DNA of 8,062 nucleotides from Candidatus Gastranaerophilales bacterium (GTDB lineage: Bacteria; Cyanobacteriota; Vampirovibrionia; Gastranaerophilales; UBA9971). A model generated the notes under the pieces. It ran no database searches. It was not told where the DNA came from and saw nothing but the letters and a program-made list of their open reading frames with translations. Of the stretch, positions 6,296-8,062 are shown piece by piece (positions within the stretch are counted from its first letter, which is position 1; the number at the start of each line of letters is the position of its first letter). The DNA lies in the NCBI GenBank assembly GCA_028277195.1, contig JANQGS010000205.1:1-8062 (forward strand), read 5' to 3'. A program made the position numbers and the translations under genes.

Positions 6296-7054
6296 ATGGC
6301 AAACTATAAAACCCACGCAATAAACCTTAAATTTCATAATCTCGGGGAGGCAGATAAAATTGTTACGATATATTCCAGGGATTACGGGATTGTCAGGTGC
6401 GCGGCTAAAGGGGTAAAAAAATCAACCAGCAAGCTCGGCGGCAGAATGCAGGCATTCAGCGCGAACAACCTCATGCTCGCAAAAGGGAGAAACCTCGATA
6501 TAATCTGCCAGGCCGAGAGCATAGAGAGCTTCGGGAAAATAAGGGACGATTTGACAAGGCTCGCGTACGCTTTCTACTGTGTAGAGCTGGTTAATCACTT
6601 TGGAACGGAAAACGACCCTAACAGCCCAAAAATTTACGATGCCCTGTTTGAAACCCTGAAAAATATTTCAATGTTTAACGAGGTTGAGGAAATTTTATGG
6701 GCGGTAATGAGGTTTAAGTTAAAATTATCGGAGTATTCAGGATATGCCGTGGAACTTGAGACCTGCGTAAAATGCAATTGCCATGAAAAGGAATTTAAGT
6801 CCCACCACTTTTTCTGCCCTGACTCCGGTGGGGTAATATGCGGTGATTGCGGGGCATCCTCTCATGAGTCCCTTGAAATTGACAGGCGTTATATGAAATT
6901 ATTCAGGGATGTAACAAACTTTGATTTCCCGTTTGAAAATGAGCACAGGGATAAAATGCTGTTATTTTCAAGTTTTAATATACTGAAGGAATTCATTTCC
7001 CGCAGAACGGAGAAAAAACTGAAAACACTGGAATTAATGGAAATTTTATGCTAG
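6296..7054 (+). CDS. recO: DNA repair protein RecO
   Basis: RecO works with RecR (and RecF) to load RecA onto SSB-coated single-stranded DNA and can anneal complementary strands. The 252 residues fit the family. The N-terminal OB fold begins THAINLKFHNLGEADKIVTI, with the typical YSRDYGIVRCAAKGVKKSTS and a GRMQAFS region. A helical domain with FYCVELVNHF follows. The zinc-binding element is C157-x2-C160 with C182-x2-C185 (CVKC and CGDC), as in Deinococcus-type RecO and unlike E. coli RecO, which lacks it. Two further cysteines (C162, C174) lie between the pairs. The gene is 62 bp after smpB and its stop overlaps the start of the transporter gene by 7 bp. Confidence 0.95.
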   Translation: MANYKTHAINLKFHNLGEADKIVTIYSRDYGIVRCAAKGVKKSTSKLGGRMQAFSANNLMLAKGRNLDIICQAESIESFGKIRDDLTRLAYAFYCVELVNHFGTENDPNSPKIYDALFETLKNISMFNEVEEILWAVMRFKLKLSEYSGYAVELETCVKCNCHEKEFKSHHFFCPDSGGVICGDCGASSHESLEIDRRYMKLFRDVTNFDFPFENEHRDKMLLFSSFNILKEFISRRTEKKLKTLELMEILC

Positions 7055-8062
7055 GAGCCGGTGAAAAAGTTGAAGAAAAGGTCATAGAGCCGATTCAGCC
7101 AAAAGCTGACGGTTATATAGCCATTTTACAGAATAAGAATTTCCTGGCTCTCTGGCTTGCCCAGGTATTTTCACAGCTTGCGGACAGGGTAATTTTTGTG
7201 GTGTTCGTGGCGGTCATAGCGCATTCTTTTTCCACTGCCACAAAGTACCAGAGTTTTTTATACATAGCTTTTACCATTCCCGCAATGCTCTTTACGGCAA
7301 TAGCGGGTGTTTTTATCGATAAATGGAATAAAAAATATACCCTTATACTAACCAACATATTAAGGGCGGGGCTAATCTTTATGCTGCCGCTTTTTAGCGA
7401 AACCCTCTCCGGGATATACGCGCTTGCGTTTCTTGTTTCATCGGTGACGCAGTTTTTTGTGCCGGCGGAGGCGAGCTCAATCCCCATGATGGTAAAGAAA
7501 AACCAGCTAATGTCCGCCAATTCCCTATTTACCGCAACTATGATGGGGTCGTTAATATTCGGGTTTGTGCTGGGAGACCCGCTAATAAATATTTTCGGGC
7601 TTAAAAAGGTTAATATTGCTATTTCTTTGTTTTTTATAGCGTCTGCCATATGCCTGTTATTTATAAAATATTCCTCAACAGAGCACGAAAACACGCCGCA
7701 TAAAACGTTAAGGGAATTTTTTGAGGAGTTCAAGGAAGGAATTAAGTACATAAAAAACAACCCCGCGGTGTTAAATGCCTTATTAAAGCTCTCAGCCCTG
7801 TTTTCAATAATAATAATGCTCTGCATTCTTACCATCAGCATAAGCCAGCAGATACTCTACCCTGAAAACCCTGCCCTTGGCGCGCAAAAATTCGTGTACG
7901 TGGTTGCGTTCAGCGGCGTGGGGATGATACTGGGGTCGATATTTGCGGGAAGGTTCTTAAAAAAGGCAAACAAGATTTTGACAACTTTTACGGGATTTAT
8001 GATTGTGGGTTTAAGCCTTTTAATGCTGAGCGGGGTTGTTTTTGTTCCCTGGAAGATAGTTT
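7048..8062 (+). CDS. Major facilitator superfamily transporter, MFS_3/EntS-like (3' end outside window)
   Basis: The frame is open from the ATG at 7048 to the end of the window, giving 338 residues and an incomplete last codon. After a charged cytoplasmic leader of about 20-28 residues, hydrophobic stretches lie at about 33-58, 70-90, 98-116, 122-139, 159-178, 188-206, 244-268, 283-301 and 310-333, so roughly three membrane helices should follow outside the window. The loop between helices 2 and 3 has GVFIDKWNKKYTL, a version of MFS motif A. FFVPAEASSIPMMV followed by SANSLF is characteristic of the MFS_3/EntS-like group, usually drug or siderophore exporters, so export is the likelier direction but the substrate is unknown. 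A charged central loop (about 207-238) separates the two halves. The start overlaps the recO stop by 7 bp, with GGAAA 4 nt upstream, implying translational coupling. Confidence 0.9.
   Translation, partial: MLGAGEKVEEKVIEPIQPKADGYIAILQNKNFLALWLAQVFSQLADRVIFVVFVAVIAHSFSTATKYQSFLYIAFTIPAMLFTAIAGVFIDKWNKKYTLILTNILRAGLIFMLPLFSETLSGIYALAFLVSSVTQFFVPAEASSIPMMVKKNQLMSANSLFTATMMGSLIFGFVLGDPLINIFGLKKVNIAISLFFIASAICLLFIKYSSTEHENTPHKTLREFFEEFKEGIKYIKNNPAVLNALLKLSALFSIIIMLCILTISISQQILYPENPALGAQKFVYVVAFSGVGMILGSIFAGRFLKKANKILTTFTGFMIVGLSLLMLSGVVFVPWKIV

Noticed and set aside
7113..7841. A 242-codon open frame on the minus strand at the right end
   Set aside because: It is antisense to the transporter frame, which is open from 7048 to the window end and shows clear MFS motifs. 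The minus-strand protein has no recognisable motif or suitable context.
1..8062. CRISPR arrays, transposons, tRNA or tmRNA genes
   Set aside because: I saw no regularly spaced repeats, terminal inverted repeats, transposase motifs or cloverleaf-like sequence. The few gaps are under 100 bp.

Overview
The window (about 44% G+C by eye, densely coded, standard bacterial code) looks like ordinary chromosome from a free-living bacterium that uses iron-sulfur chemistry. Its tryptophanyl-tRNA synthetase carries a complete C-x22-C-x6-C-x2-C cluster motif of the Thermotoga maritima type, and the window also encodes a probable cobalamin-dependent radical SAM protein. Both favour an anaerobe or microaerophile. 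I cannot name the phylum from the sequence; a deep-branching, possibly uncultivated Gram-negative lineage is a guess. I see no phage, insertion sequence, CRISPR array, tRNA or rRNA.

Left end (1-890): the last 57 codons of an unrecognised plus-strand gene run tail to tail into a minus-strand M50 (site-2) membrane metalloprotease, overlapping it by 32 bp. A 70-bp AT-rich gap then separates the protease gene from the divergently transcribed glyS.

Middle and right (891-8062), all plus strand: glyS (glycyl-tRNA synthetase beta subunit, with no glyQ immediately upstream or downstream); a 94-bp gap; a B12-binding-type radical SAM protein of the DUF4070/HpnP-like architecture; a small stand-alone MNT-type nucleotidyltransferase; trpS; smpB; recO; and the first 338 codons of a major facilitator transporter that runs off the window. 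From the radical SAM gene onward the gaps are 9, -14, 19, 62 and -7 bp. This fits one operon with a possible internal promoter before recO.

The dominant theme is translation: two aminoacyl-tRNA synthetases plus the tmRNA partner SmpB, which rescues stalled ribosomes. RecO (recombinational repair), the transporter and the radical SAM enzyme share the transcript without an obvious common pathway, as is common in housekeeping operons. I did not find a convincing new multi-gene system. The points most worth checking are the iron-sulfur TrpRS, the partnerless nucleotidyltransferase overlapping trpS, the B12-type radical SAM enzyme without a visible cobalamin-ligating histidine motif, and the separation of glyS from glyQ.
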